From CALAGB01 sp963713965 (GTDB lineage: Bacteria; Chloroflexota; Chloroflexia; Thermomicrobiales; Thermomicrobiaceae), in the NCBI GenBank assembly GCA_963713965.1, contig OY970217.1:1550001-1614000 (forward strand): a stretch of 64,000 nucleotides of DNA, written 5' to 3'. Position numbers and translations under genes: made by a program. Each line of letters starts with the position of its first letter. Positions within the stretch are counted from its first letter, which is position 1. Shown piece by piece: positions 44,257-53,511 of the stretch. A model generated the notes under the pieces. That model worked only from the letters and a program-made list of their open reading frames with translations, did no database searches and had not been told where the DNA came from.

Positions 44257-45462
44257 TCAAACGCAGATCGCGGAGGAGGAGTATTGACAATCCCGCCGCG
44301 AATGGGGACCGAGCAGTGCCGCACCCATCAGCCACTGCATCACACGTGAAGCCTCACCCTCGACGACCATCAGCACCGCTGGAACCGTGAGCAGAAGCGC
44401 ACCGTGCAGGTGTGCGTGATAGGCGACAAGCTGCGCCACCATCATGGTTGCGAGCATCTGCGTATGAAAGTGCGGGCTTGTCGGATCCCACTCGCCGGCC
44501 CAAATCGGAATAAGCGGGATCAGACTGATGATCGACAGAAGGCCAGTAAGAAGGACCCCCTCAAACGATCCGATGTTCGGCGCGATGTCGAAAATCAGCC
44601 CTCGCCAGGTGATCATGCTGTGGGGATCGATCGCCAACCCGCCCGCGTAGCCGGGGTAATGCAGCACGATCATTTTGACGTAGTCCCAGACGCCGTTGAA
44701 GCCTGCGACGATGAGAGACGAGAGGACGATGGCGACGCCAGTCGATGCCGCTCCAGCCACAGGTAGCCAGCGCCGCTTGAAGAGGAGAACCAGCAGAGGG
44801 ACGACGGCGAACTGCGGCTTGAACAGGAGCGCACCAAGCCACAGACCGGCCCGGAACTCACATCCTCGCTGGAAATCTCGATAACCAAGGTAAAGTCCGG
44901 CCAGGAGTAACACGGTCAACTGGCCCACATAGAGCTCGATGATAAAGGGGTAGAAGAGGAGAAGCATCTCCATGACGACCCAGCGCACCTCTGGCGAGAG
45001 ACGCGCCGTCAGCTTCCAGAAGATCCAGCCCGCCACCGCGGCGTTCAGCACGGTCCACGCGATGAACCCCACCATCGGTGGTTGCAACGTGAACGGGACG
45101 AAGAAGTACAAGAATATCGGCGGGTAGGGTACCGGCCCGACTCGCGAGGACTGGACCATCAGTCCGAAGCTCGAACCGCTCCCGTAATAGGATGTGAGTT
45201 CGCTCATGAAGTGGCCGATGGCCGCAAGCGAGTAGGCCGCTGACGGGCCACTCAAGAGGAACGCACGCGACGCACCCCAAAACCGGCTCCAATCGACGCC
45301 CAGGAAGTAGAAGAGCCCCGTATAGCGCAGGTCGACTCCAAGCTGCACCATCCAGAAGATGGCGTTCACGATGACCGTCAGCCAAACGAATGGGCGAGAT
45401 ACCTCGATGCGAACGCCGTTTTCGGATTCGTCATGGAATGGAGATGCAGTGAAACCCAGCAT
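44257..45462 (-). CDS. GT87/DUF2029-like membrane glycosyltransferase, C-terminus frameshifted
   Basis: A multi-helix membrane protein resembling polyprenol-phosphate-dependent mannosyltransferases (GT87). It shares GLFYFLGVDWSRFWGA, PYPPIFLYFF and LFKPQFAVVPLLVLLFKRRW with the paralogue at 48160. The product as read (401 residues) ends in unrelated sequence after ALLG. Adding one base to the four-G run at 44304-44307 restores PPFAAGLSILLLRD and LIGVLYIAVMVVGVIWIL, which aligns with the paralogue's last helix, and moves the stop to 44162-44164. The gene therefore has a one-base loss or an assembly error. It probably builds a surface glycan. Confidence 0.8.
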   Translation of the reverse strand: MLGFTASPFHDESENGVRIEVSRPFVWLTVIVNAIFWMVQLGVDLRYTGLFYFLGVDWSRFWGASRAFLLSGPSAAYSLAAIGHFMSELTSYYGSGSSFGLMVQSSRVGPVPYPPIFLYFFVPFTLQPPMVGFIAWTVLNAAVAGWIFWKLTARLSPEVRWVVMEMLLLFYPFIIELYVGQLTVLLLAGLYLGYRDFQRGCEFRAGLWLGALLFKPQFAVVPLLVLLFKRRWLPVAGAASTGVAIVLSSLIVAGFNGVWDYVKMIVLHYPGYAGGLAIDPHSMITWRGLIFDIAPNIGSFEGVLLTGLLSIISLIPLIPIWAGEWDPTSPHFHTQMLATMMVAQLVAYHAHLHGALLLTVPAVLMVVEGEASRVMQWLMGAALLGPHSRRDCQYSSSAICV

Positions 45463-45747
45463 TCGATTCTCGTGAAGCTCAAATTATGTGTGGCCCGGTC
45501 GATGCAGCCAGAGATCCATACTGAACGCACGCCACTCGAGCGTGGGCGTTCACCATTTCGTCGGCAACGAGCCGAACGGATCGGCGCCGCGAGTTGACAA
45601 ACACCATGCAAATCTCGATCCGGTGGACGGGTCCATTCGCTGGGTTCCGCATCCGAAATCGGCGAGGGAACCCATTCTTCGCTGAGTGCGTCTACGTTCG
45701 CTCAACACATTCTTGAACGTGACAATTAGATGAAGATTGGCGCAGCT

Positions 45748-46329
45748 TCAGTTCGTAGGGAGGCTGGCCATAGCGTGCACGACGGCACGACACGCCTGAG
45801 CATCGGAGACCGCACGATGGTCGGGAGTGACGTTGATCTTCAGGCGACTCACGGCTTGACCCAGATTCACCCAGCGATATCCGCCGTACCTGGGATTGCG
45901 TTCGCCAGCAAAGGCGGCATAGCGCTTCATGGCGCAGTGCCAGCGGGCTTGCGGCGGGGTGAGTGCGTTCGCGGAGCAGGATTGACCGATCAACCGGCGG
46001 TCAAAGTCAGCATTGTAGACCACCACATGCCGGAAACTGAGCAAGAGCTCAGTCAACAGAGGATAGACCTCCAGCCAGGACGGGGCATAGCGGACTTTCG
46101 CTTCGTCGATCCCATGGATGGCGATCGATTCTCGCGGGATAACGCAGCCGGGTTTGACCAGTGTATCCAGAAGCACGCGACCGGTGTTGTCCAACACCGC
46201 GATCTCGAGCACCTCATCTCCGTCGCCGAGCCCGGTCGTCTCCGTATCAAGGTAGAGGACGTCCGTCCGCTCACAAATACCGAGCGCCCAGCTCACCGCG
46301 TCGGATCGCCCTGTCTCTTGCCTCGCCAT
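45748..46329 (-). CDS. DnaQ-like 3'-5' exonuclease
   Basis: A 193-residue DEDDh exonuclease. The four motifs are seen: YLDTETTGLG (D28, E30), HGIDEAKV, NADFDRRLI, and HRAVSDAQA with the catalytic His and last Asp. It degrades DNA or RNA ends with two metal ions; whether it serves proofreading, repair or RNA turnover is unknown. GGAGG lies eight bases before this ATG; another ATG six bases upstream touches the ribosome site and is less likely. Confidence 0.9.
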   Translation of the reverse strand: MARQETGRSDAVSWALGICERTDVLYLDTETTGLGDGDEVLEIAVLDNTGRVLLDTLVKPGCVIPRESIAIHGIDEAKVRYAPSWLEVYPLLTELLLSFRHVVVYNADFDRRLIGQSCSANALTPPQARWHCAMKRYAAFAGERNPRYGGYRWVNLGQAVSRLKINVTPDHRAVSDAQACRAVVHAMASLPTN

Positions 46330-46640
46330 GCTCATCTCCTCCGCTTCATGGTGTGTCTATACGATAGGCATGCATGACGGGCGGGTCAATGTTCCGAAGG
46401 CCACATGTGCCGCCGGGAACAATTCTCATCCGTGGCGGCGTTTACCTCCGTTGGGCGACATAGCGCGCGTAGTGATTTCTTCCCCACCCGGACGTGAAAT
46501 CCGCGATTCCCTGGAACCTAACTCGCGATGACCTCATGGCGTCGACCGGAACGCGTCGCGGCCGAGCAATCTGCCCTCGTAATCGTCCAGCCGACTTTAC
46601 TGGGTAATCTGCCAGCGACTAATGGTACAAAGGGGATTCT
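46330..46640. other. Divergent intergenic region, no gene
   Basis: This gap lies between the exonuclease and DHA2-exporter genes and should hold both promoters. No convincing boxes, hairpin or repeat are seen. Confidence 0.4.
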
Positions 46641-48131
46641 GTGTCAGATACGGCAACCATCGAAGAGACGACCACCGAAGCCGATCCAACCGGGCCAAAT
46701 CCCTGGTTGGTGCTCATCAGCGTCGCGCTCGGTCTCCTGATGGTGATTGTCGATATCTCGATCCTCAACATCGCCCTGCCGTCAATCGCCACGTCAATGA
46801 ACGCGTCGCTGGCCGAAATCGAGTGGACGTTGATCGCCTACACATTGGCACTGACAGGTCTGGTTCCGTTCTTCGGACGGATCAGCGACGTCTTCGGACG
46901 CAAGCGCCTCTTCATCGTGGGTGAGCTCATCTTCGCTGGCGCGAGTCTCCTCGCGGCGCAGTCACCATTCATGCTGTGGCTGATCGGGGCCCGTGTGCTG
47001 CAGGCGCTTGGCGGTGCCCTGATCTCAAGTAACACACTGGCGATCATCACCGACACCTTCCCGGCCGGAAAACGGGGCGCCGCTATGGGCGTTCAGGCCA
47101 TCCTCATCAGTGGCGGAGCCGCCATCGGACCGACGCTCGGTGGATTCCTGGTAACGCATTTCGGATGGCAATCGGTTTTTTACGTGAACGTGCCGCTGGG
47201 ACTCATCGCGGCCGCGTTCGGCGCCAAGATCCTCCCACCATTGCGTACCAACCGCTCGCTCGAGCCGATCGATTGGACCGGCTCGATTCTGCTGTTTGTG
47301 GGGCTTTCAGGAACGTTGCTCGGTGTGACCAAGGGTCCCGACTGGGGTTGGACCACAGGTAGAACGCTCGTCTCGCTGATCGGAGGGCTGTTCGTGCTGG
47401 CGCTCTTCGTCTTGTGGGAGATGCGACGACGGGCACCACTGGTCGATCTCACGCTCTTCAAGATTCAGGAGTTCACCGCGGGACAACTGGCCGGGCTCTT
47501 CGCCACCATGTCCCTTTCCTCGCTAACGTTCCTCTTCCCGTTCTACTGGCAAGGGATGCGTGGCTATTCAGCGGAGAAGGCTGGGATCCTGTTTCTGCCG
47601 TTACCCCTGGCGCTGATGATTGCGGCTCCCATTTCAGGCCGGCTTTCGGATCGGGTCGGCGCGCGAGGCATCTCGACGGCCGGCCTGCTGGTGCTGGCAC
47701 TAGCCCTTTTCCTCCTGTCGCGTATCACGGTCGACATGAGTATCTGGAATGTCATGTGGCGACTTAGCTTCCTGGGCGCCGGGCTGGGCATGTTCACCGC
47801 GCCGAACAACAACGCGGTGATGTCGAGCGTACCGTCACAACGGCGCGGCATCGCGGCCGGGTTGTTAGGCATGTTCCGCTTCACGGGGCAGAGTGCCGGA
47901 ATCGCCTTCGCGGGAGTGATCTTCGCCATTTTCGCGGTCGCGCCAGGCGGATTTGCGTTGCATGGGCTCCCGACAACCAGTGAAGCGTCCGGCATCGCGG
48001 CGAACCCGGCGCAGCTCGAGCAATTGCGTACCGCTTTCGTGCATGGGCTGGACGCCGTAGCGCTGGCGGCAATCCCGTTCGCCTGCGTCGGGGCGCTCCT
48101 GTCGTTACTGCGCGGACGTACGACTGATTGA
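46641..48131 (+). CDS. MFS exporter, DHA2 (EmrB/QacA) family
   Basis: A 496-residue drug/proton antiporter with 14 expected helices. Signature parts are MVIVDISILNIALPSIATSM (helix 1, motif D1), FGRISDVFGRKRLF (motif A) and GAAIGPTLGGFLV (motif C). It exports lipophilic drugs, dyes or a self-made compound. AGGGGA precedes the GTG start. It stands alone and converges with the second GT87-like gene. Confidence 0.9.
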   Translation: MSDTATIEETTTEADPTGPNPWLVLISVALGLLMVIVDISILNIALPSIATSMNASLAEIEWTLIAYTLALTGLVPFFGRISDVFGRKRLFIVGELIFAGASLLAAQSPFMLWLIGARVLQALGGALISSNTLAIITDTFPAGKRGAAMGVQAILISGGAAIGPTLGGFLVTHFGWQSVFYVNVPLGLIAAAFGAKILPPLRTNRSLEPIDWTGSILLFVGLSGTLLGVTKGPDWGWTTGRTLVSLIGGLFVLALFVLWEMRRRAPLVDLTLFKIQEFTAGQLAGLFATMSLSSLTFLFPFYWQGMRGYSAEKAGILFLPLPLALMIAAPISGRLSDRVGARGISTAGLLVLALALFLLSRITVDMSIWNVMWRLSFLGAGLGMFTAPNNNAVMSSVPSQRRGIAAGLLGMFRFTGQSAGIAFAGVIFAIFAVAPGGFALHGLPTTSEASGIAANPAQLEQLRTAFVHGLDAVALAAIPFACVGALLSLLRGRTTD

Positions 48132-48159
48132 GTGCCGAGTGCGTTGCATCAGTCAGCAG

Positions 48160-49485
48160 CTAGATGGGATTGTCGCGACGGCTGGGAACCAGGCTCCCCA
48201 GACGGGAGCGCAGTTGACCGGCGTTCTGGTTGGAGTACCAGTCGTTCTTGAAGATGGCGACGAGCGCGATGGTCATCAAGGGTATAAACAGCAATGAGAT
48301 CATGCCCGCGTTCCCCTGCACGATCGCCGAAAGAGCAACCACGAACGGCGGCGCGAAGACGCTGACGACCATCACTTTCTTGACGAAAGACTCGCTCGAC
48401 TCCCGCGCGGCGATAAGGGCACCCGGCACCATCAACAGGACTGCGCCATGCACCTGGCTATGATAGGCGACCAGGAGCGAGACCAACATTGTCGCCATCA
48501 TCTGCTGATGGAACCGCGGTATGTGTGGGTTCCATTCACCGCGCCAGATGACGGCCAGCATGGCGAGCGAGAGAAGCGACAGGAGGGCGGTCAACACCAG
48601 TCCGGGGATCTTGCTGATGTCCGGCTCCATGTTGAGTACCAGCGCGCGCCAGCTGATCATCCCCTGCGGGGTGATGGCCAGACCGCCGCTGTAGTTGGGG
48701 TAATCGACCAGGATCATGCGAACGTAGGCGATCACGCCGCCGAGACCACCGACCGCCAGGGATGAGATCAAGATGCCGAATCCGGTGACGACGTTGCCCG
48801 CGATGGCATTCCAGCGACGCTTCAGCAACAGCACCAATAGCAAAACCGCCGCGTACTGCGGCTTGATCAGCATCACGCCGAACCAGGCGCCAGCCCTAAA
48901 ATCCTCGCCGCTCTGCAATGCTTGATACCCCTTCCAGAAGGCGAAGAGGAGAAGGACGACCATCTGCCCCACGAAGAGGGCCATGACGAATGGGTAGAAA
49001 AGGAGAAGCAGGGCGGTCATTAATCGGCGTTGCTCGACTGGGAAATGGGAAGCGAGATGGCGCGCGACCGGGAATCCGAGCGCGAGATTGAAGAGCACCC
49101 AGAGCAAGAACCCAATCGCGGGAGGCGGCCAGGTGAACGGGGTGAAGAGAGCCAGGAAAATCGGTGGGTAGGGTGCGGGCCCAACTTTCAGCGCCAGATT
49201 ACTCACGCTGTGATCGTAGAAGGACGCGATCGGCTGCATGTGGTTGGCGATCGACATTAGATCGTAGCCGAAGCGCGGACCCGCATGGGTAAAGGCTCTG
49301 GCGGCCCCCCAGAATCGGCTCCAGTCGACTCCGAGCACGTAAAAGAGCCCGTAAACCGACCATTCAACGGCCGTCTGAATGATCCAGAAGACGACGTTTA
49401 TCACGATGGCGACACTAATAATGCCGCGCGGTGAGGTCAATGTGGTTCGCAAACGCTCGCCGCGATGACGAAGTGACGGTCTCAC
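48160..49485 (-). CDS. GT87/DUF2029-like membrane glycosyltransferase
   Basis: A 441-residue membrane protein with about ten helices, a full-length paralogue of the frameshifted gene at 44257. Shared parts include YGLFYVLGVDWSRFWGAARA, KVGPAPYPPIFLALF, LFYPFVMALFVGQMVVLLLF and LIKPQYAAVLLLVLLLKRRW. The conserved Asp of GVDWSR fits the catalytic Asp of GT-C enzymes. It would add a mannose or arabinose unit to a surface glycan or lipid on the outer face. Substrate is unknown. Confidence 0.82.
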   Translation of the reverse strand: MRPSLRHRGERLRTTLTSPRGIISVAIVINVVFWIIQTAVEWSVYGLFYVLGVDWSRFWGAARAFTHAGPRFGYDLMSIANHMQPIASFYDHSVSNLALKVGPAPYPPIFLALFTPFTWPPPAIGFLLWVLFNLALGFPVARHLASHFPVEQRRLMTALLLLFYPFVMALFVGQMVVLLLFAFWKGYQALQSGEDFRAGAWFGVMLIKPQYAAVLLLVLLLKRRWNAIAGNVVTGFGILISSLAVGGLGGVIAYVRMILVDYPNYSGGLAITPQGMISWRALVLNMEPDISKIPGLVLTALLSLLSLAMLAVIWRGEWNPHIPRFHQQMMATMLVSLLVAYHSQVHGAVLLMVPGALIAARESSESFVKKVMVVSVFAPPFVVALSAIVQGNAGMISLLFIPLMTIALVAIFKNDWYSNQNAGQLRSRLGSLVPSRRDNPI

Positions 49486-49679
49486 CGTCGATCACTCCCA
49501 ATCAACGTACCGGCAGGTGCCCCGCGCTGTCGGTACGACGGATAGCGGCCGAACGACTGTGGCGCCCGGCCAGGCAGCGTCATATATCGCTATGCAGGTA
49601 TCGGGCCAACACATTGCACGAGGCCGATCGTCGCGCTGGGCGTCGAAGCGATCCTCGCTCGGATAACGGATCGCGTTCG

Positions 49680-50300
49680 TCATGGCGTCGCCTCGATCAA
49701 GTAGAGCACGCCGAGGATCGAGCGCCTGCTGCTGACGAGGTTGAGCCCCGCCGCACGCACAAACTCCTGTGGCTCACGGTTCCAATGGCAGCCGATACGT
49801 CTGGCATGACCTTCCGCCATCCGATCCTGAACCCAGCCCGCTGGCCCGAAGCTGCTGCGTCCGTGCTCGAACAGGAGGATGCGGCCATCCGGCCGGCAGA
49901 CCCGCTTCATCTCTTTCAACGCGGCAATCGGATCGGGGAAGGTGCAGGTACTCAACGAGGAGGTCACGGTGTCGAAGGCGGCATCCGGAAAGTCGAGATG
50001 CTCAGCATCCATCTGGCCAAACTGGACGTCGAGATCAGCATCTCTCGCCCGCTGCCGCGCGATCCGCAACATGCCGTCACTCACGTCAACGGCCGTGATG
50101 TGACATTCGGGCGGATAGTGCAACAGGTTTTGCCCCGTGCCGACCGCCACCTCGAGCACGTCGCCACGCGCCTTCTGAAACCAGGTGCGTCGCTTGCGAC
50201 GAAAAATCAGCTTCTCGGCGATGACATCGGCCCGGTCGTACCACGGTGCGACATCGTCGTATTTGCGTCCAATCTCGGCAGCCGTGTACTTCACCGGCAT
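49680..50300 (-). CDS. Class I SAM methyltransferase (UbiE/PmtA-like)
   Basis: A 206-residue methyltransferase. The SAM loop is DVLEVAVGTGQNLLHYP, the acidic strand-2 end AVDVSDGML, and motif IV DTVTSSLSTCTFPDP; FEHGRS follows. The YDDVAPWYDRAD start is like UbiE and phosphatidylethanolamine N-methyltransferases, so a quinone or phospholipid substrate is likely. The ATG is preceded by GGGAG at nine bases; a longer frame has weaker support. Confidence 0.87.
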   Translation of the reverse strand: MPVKYTAAEIGRKYDDVAPWYDRADVIAEKLIFRRKRRTWFQKARGDVLEVAVGTGQNLLHYPPECHITAVDVSDGMLRIARQRARDADLDVQFGQMDAEHLDFPDAAFDTVTSSLSTCTFPDPIAALKEMKRVCRPDGRILLFEHGRSSFGPAGWVQDRMAEGHARRIGCHWNREPQEFVRAAGLNLVSSRRSILGVLYLIEATP

Positions 50301-50565
50301 GTGAGTCGCTCCCAGATCTCTCGACCAAACGATGTACTGGATCCGCGATGATCCGTAATAGCGGCATTGACTATTTACGACTCGCGCAAACGGTACCACG
50401 CCCACATGCGAGAGTCTGGCAAGCGCACATTAAGAGAACCTTGACGCCGCCCGGTCCCACCGTTTCGTGCGAGGTATTCGACAGCAACCGAGAAACGATG
50501 ATATGAATCAGGCCGGAAGTGACTCAGCCGGGCATTCGGCACCGAGTTTCAAGCGAGGGGGAGAG

Positions 50566-51360
50566 ATGGCACACGACGAAGAGAGCCACCCAATTCCGGA
50601 GATGGACAAAAAGACGTATCAGGAATCGCTCTACGCCCTGCGTGTGGAATTGGTGAAGCTGCAGCGCGAGATCATTGCCAACGATCGCCGCATCGTCGTC
50701 CTCTTCGAGGGGCGCGACTCGGCCGGCAAGGACGGTACGATCAAGCGGATCGTGAAGAACCTCAGCCCACGCGAGACCCGTGTGGTGGCCCTGGGCAAGC
50801 CGAGCGATCGCGAGGCGTCGACCTGGTATTTCCAGCGCTTCACGCAATATCTTCCTGCAGCCGAAGAGATGGTCCTGTTCAATCGCAGTTGGTACAACCG
50901 GGCCGGTGTGGAACGCGTGATGGGGTTCTGCACCCAGGAGGAGTACGACGAGTTCATGACGGACGTGCCTCGCTTCGAACAAATGCTGGTCAGCTCTGGC
51001 ATCCACCTAGTGAAGTACTACCTGGACATCAGCAAAAAAGAGCAGCGCGAGCGCCTCAAGGACCGACGCACGGATCCACTCAAACAGTGGAAGGTCAGCC
51101 CGATCGACGCCGAAGCGATCAAACGTTGGGAAGAATACTCAATCGCGCGCAACGAGATGTTTGTTCACACGCACACCGCGGCATCACCCTGGACCGTCGT
51201 GCGTGCCGACCGCAAACGGGTGGCACGCATCAATCTGATGCGCGATCTTCTCAGCCGAGTCGATTACGCCGACAAGGAGCATGACATCCTCCTTGCTGAT
51301 CCAGACATCGTATTCCAGTATCAAGACGCCTACCTGCGCAACGGTATGATCGCGCCGTAG
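50566..51360 (+). CDS. ppk2: Polyphosphate kinase 2
   Basis: A 264-residue PPK2-family enzyme that moves phosphate between polyphosphate and nucleoside di- or monophosphates. The P-loop FEGRDSAGKDG (48-58), VVALGKPSDREASTWYFQR and the Walker B/lid VLFNRSWYNRAGVER are all present, as is DRRTDPLKQWKVSPID. One domain of this length fits class I PPK2, which mainly makes GTP or ATP. A strong GAGGGGGAG lies just before this ATG; an in-frame ATG at 50503 would give a longer form. Confidence 0.93.
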   Translation: MAHDEESHPIPEMDKKTYQESLYALRVELVKLQREIIANDRRIVVLFEGRDSAGKDGTIKRIVKNLSPRETRVVALGKPSDREASTWYFQRFTQYLPAAEEMVLFNRSWYNRAGVERVMGFCTQEEYDEFMTDVPRFEQMLVSSGIHLVKYYLDISKKEQRERLKDRRTDPLKQWKVSPIDAEAIKRWEEYSIARNEMFVHTHTAASPWTVVRADRKRVARINLMRDLLSRVDYADKEHDILLADPDIVFQYQDAYLRNGMIAP

Positions 51361-51393
51361 AGCCGACCGGCCCGTCCATAGTTCCCTTTAAAC

Positions 51394-51413
51394 GGGCGAC
51401 GCATGCGTCGCCC
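51394..51413. repeat. Perfect 20-bp palindrome
   Basis: GGGCGACGCATGCGTCGCCC, symmetrical over all 20 bases, 34 bases after the PPK2 stop. It may end PPK2 transcription or be a dispersed repeat unit; a regulator site is less likely because the next promoter starts 50 bases later. Confidence 0.65.
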
Positions 51414-51461
51414 TGAACTCACCTGAGTACGCACCTGCACATTCACGATGAGCTCGATGGC

Positions 51462-51490
51462 TTGACAATGTCCATTCATCGGCCTATGAT
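51462..51490 (+). promoter_or_regulatory. Consensus sigma-70 promoter
   Basis: TTGACA (51462-51467), a 17-base spacer and TATGAT (51485-51490): a full -35 match and five of six at -10. It drives the regulator/MFS pair and is the best promoter in the window. Confidence 0.85.
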
Positions 51491-51510
51491 CATTCATATT
51501 CATTTGAATG
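51491..51510. promoter_or_regulatory. Operator of the ArsR-type regulator
   Basis: ATTCA-TT-TGAAT (51498-51509) is a perfect 5-2-5 inverted repeat; the outer CATTCA (51491-51496) and TGAATG (51505-51510) also match. It begins directly after the -10 box and so covers the expected transcription start, fitting autorepression. Confidence 0.7.
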
Positions 51511-51525
51511 GTTACGAGGTGGTGA

Positions 51526-52158
51526 ATGGAAAACATTACGCAGAACGTCTTCTATATCCGCGATGCCGAGACGATGAAGGTCATCTCCGACCCGCTACGT
51601 CTGCGCATCTTCGGATTGCTGCAGGGAGAAGCGCGCACGGTCAAGGAGCTCGCGTCGGAGCTCGACGCGGCTCCGACGCGACTCTACTACCACATGAATC
51701 AGCTCGAGTCCCTCGGTTTGATCGAGGTGGCAGAAACGCGCGTTGTGGCCGGGATCATCGAGAAGCACTATCGCGCGGCCGCCACACGCATCGCCATCGA
51801 CCGCGCCATCTTCAATCCTGGCGTGGCCCCAGTCGACCAGGCGGTTGAAGCGATGTTGACGGGCATTCTAGACGGTTCGCGCGACGCAATCCGCGACGTT
51901 GTGCGTCGTGGACTGGTCGATCCACAGCTTGAGTCTCCCGGCGAGGGAGGATTGCTCCTTGGCCGCCGCTGGCTGCGACTGACGCAGGATGAGGCTGGCG
52001 AGTTCTACGATCGCCTCGTCGCGCTGCTGCACGAGTTCGCCGGCCGGCACCAACCGGATGCCGACGCTGACATCAAGACATACGAAGCGCTCCTCGGGCT
52101 TTACCCGGTAACCGAGCATATGCGAGCGGTAGAGGACGATGGTGGTGCCGATGTCTGA
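51526..52158 (+). CDS. ArsR-type winged-helix regulator
   Basis: A 210-residue regulator. The first 100 residues are an ArsR-like winged helix (VISDPLRLRIFGLL, ELASELDAAPTRLYYHMNQL, LGLIEVAETRVVAGIIEKHY); the remaining helices (about 110-200) form a ligand or dimer domain like that in YlmH/PadR-ArsR hybrid regulators. No Cys metal site is seen, so it probably senses an organic molecule. It overlaps the MFS gene and sits behind a consensus promoter with an operator, a typical self-regulated efflux unit. Confidence 0.87.
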   Translation: MENITQNVFYIRDAETMKVISDPLRLRIFGLLQGEARTVKELASELDAAPTRLYYHMNQLESLGLIEVAETRVVAGIIEKHYRAAATRIAIDRAIFNPGVAPVDQAVEAMLTGILDGSRDAIRDVVRRGLVDPQLESPGEGGLLLGRRWLRLTQDEAGEFYDRLVALLHEFAGRHQPDADADIKTYEALLGLYPVTEHMRAVEDDGGADV

Positions 52159-53443
52159 GCAGACTGCCACCGACAACGCACCCAATCAAGCCGGAGCCGG
52201 ACGCGACTTCTGGGTCTTTTGGGCCGGACAGACCGTCTCCAACATGGGGAACGCCATCACCTTCCTGGTGATACCGCTCCTCATCTTCAAGCTGACCGGT
52301 TCCGCACTCAATCTGGCCATCGCCACCGCGGCAGAGTTCGTTCCGTATCTCCTCTTTGGACTCTGGCTCGGGGCGGCCGTGGACCGGCTGGACCGCCGCA
52401 AGGTCATGATGGTAGCGGACATTGGACGGGCATTGATGCTCCTTTCGATACCTCTCCTCGCCTCAGCGGGCAGTTTGCACGTCTGGTGGGTCTACCTGGT
52501 CGGCTTCACCAACTCCACAATGGGCATCGCATTCAACACGGCAGAATTCGCCTCGATCCCGCACCTGGTCGATCGGAACAACCTGGTCACGGCCAATGGG
52601 CGCATTCAGGCCAGCTACTCCGTCGCCATGGTTGCCGGTCCGCTCGTGGCGGGCGTCTTCCTTGGCATCGCGTCGCCGGAAACGATTCTCCTTTTCGACT
52701 CGCTGACGTTCGTGGTCTCCATCGTGTCGTTGATCTTCATCCGACGCAGTCTCAACCCGACGTCCCGTGAAACCGAGGAGCGCGTACCGCTGCGACGCGA
52801 CGTGATCGAGGGACTACGCTACGTCTGGAGCCATCCGGTCTTGCGCGCCATCTCCATCATGATGGCGCTGATCAACTTCGTGAGCGTCACCACCACCGCC
52901 CAGTTGGTCTTCTTTGCCAAAGAACAGTTCCATGCCTCGGACGGACGTGTCAGCCTCCTCTTCTCGGCGGGCGGCGCCGGAGTCGTGATCCTGTCCCTCT
53001 CGGCGGGGCTGCTGCGACGACACTGGAGCTTCGGCAAGGTCGCTCTTGGCGCTCTGATGATGAACGGCCTCCTCATCGCGGCATTTGCAGTGGCTCCTAC
53101 CTACTGGGTGGCGCTGCCGCTCTGGGGCATCTCGTCCGGTTTCGGCATCCTGTTCAACATCAACACCGGTAGCTTGCGACAGACGATCGTGCCCGATCAC
53201 CTGCTTGGGCGAGTCGGGAGCGTTGCGGCGGTGCTGGCGTGGTCTGGCATCCCGGTCGGTAGCTTCCTTGGTGGACTGGCGATACAGTGGAGTGGTAGCG
53301 TGGTGATGGTCTACGTCGGGATTGGCGTCACCATGGCTCTGATCGCGGCGGTCTTTTCATTCAGCGCGCTCGGGAACGCCGAACAATACCTTGAGCCACA
53401 AGGCGATCTTGTGAAGCCCCGACAGCAATCGGTGACGGCCTGA
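52139..53443 (+). CDS. MFS exporter, DHA3-type
   Basis: A 434-residue transporter with 12 expected helices, like macrolide or enterobactin exporters. Typical parts are FWVFWAGQTVSNMGNAITFL, ADRLDRRKVMM-like AVDRLDRRKVMMVADIGRAL, LVTANGRIQASYSVAMVAGP and LLGRVGSVAAVLAWSGIPVG. It overlaps the regulator's end, so it is the regulated efflux pump. ATG at 52139 has AGAGGA close by; ATG at 52151 is an alternative start. Confidence 0.88.
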   Translation: MVVPMSEQTATDNAPNQAGAGRDFWVFWAGQTVSNMGNAITFLVIPLLIFKLTGSALNLAIATAAEFVPYLLFGLWLGAAVDRLDRRKVMMVADIGRALMLLSIPLLASAGSLHVWWVYLVGFTNSTMGIAFNTAEFASIPHLVDRNNLVTANGRIQASYSVAMVAGPLVAGVFLGIASPETILLFDSLTFVVSIVSLIFIRRSLNPTSRETEERVPLRRDVIEGLRYVWSHPVLRAISIMMALINFVSVTTTAQLVFFAKEQFHASDGRVSLLFSAGGAGVVILSLSAGLLRRHWSFGKVALGALMMNGLLIAAFAVAPTYWVALPLWGISSGFGILFNINTGSLRQTIVPDHLLGRVGSVAAVLAWSGIPVGSFLGGLAIQWSGSVVMVYVGIGVTMALIAAVFSFSALGNAEQYLEPQGDLVKPRQQSVTA

Positions 53444-53511
53444 TTCTGGCGAGCCACGTCGATCGAGACTGATGCCGGTGTCCGAGCGAACCTGACCATC
53501 TGGAGACGTGG

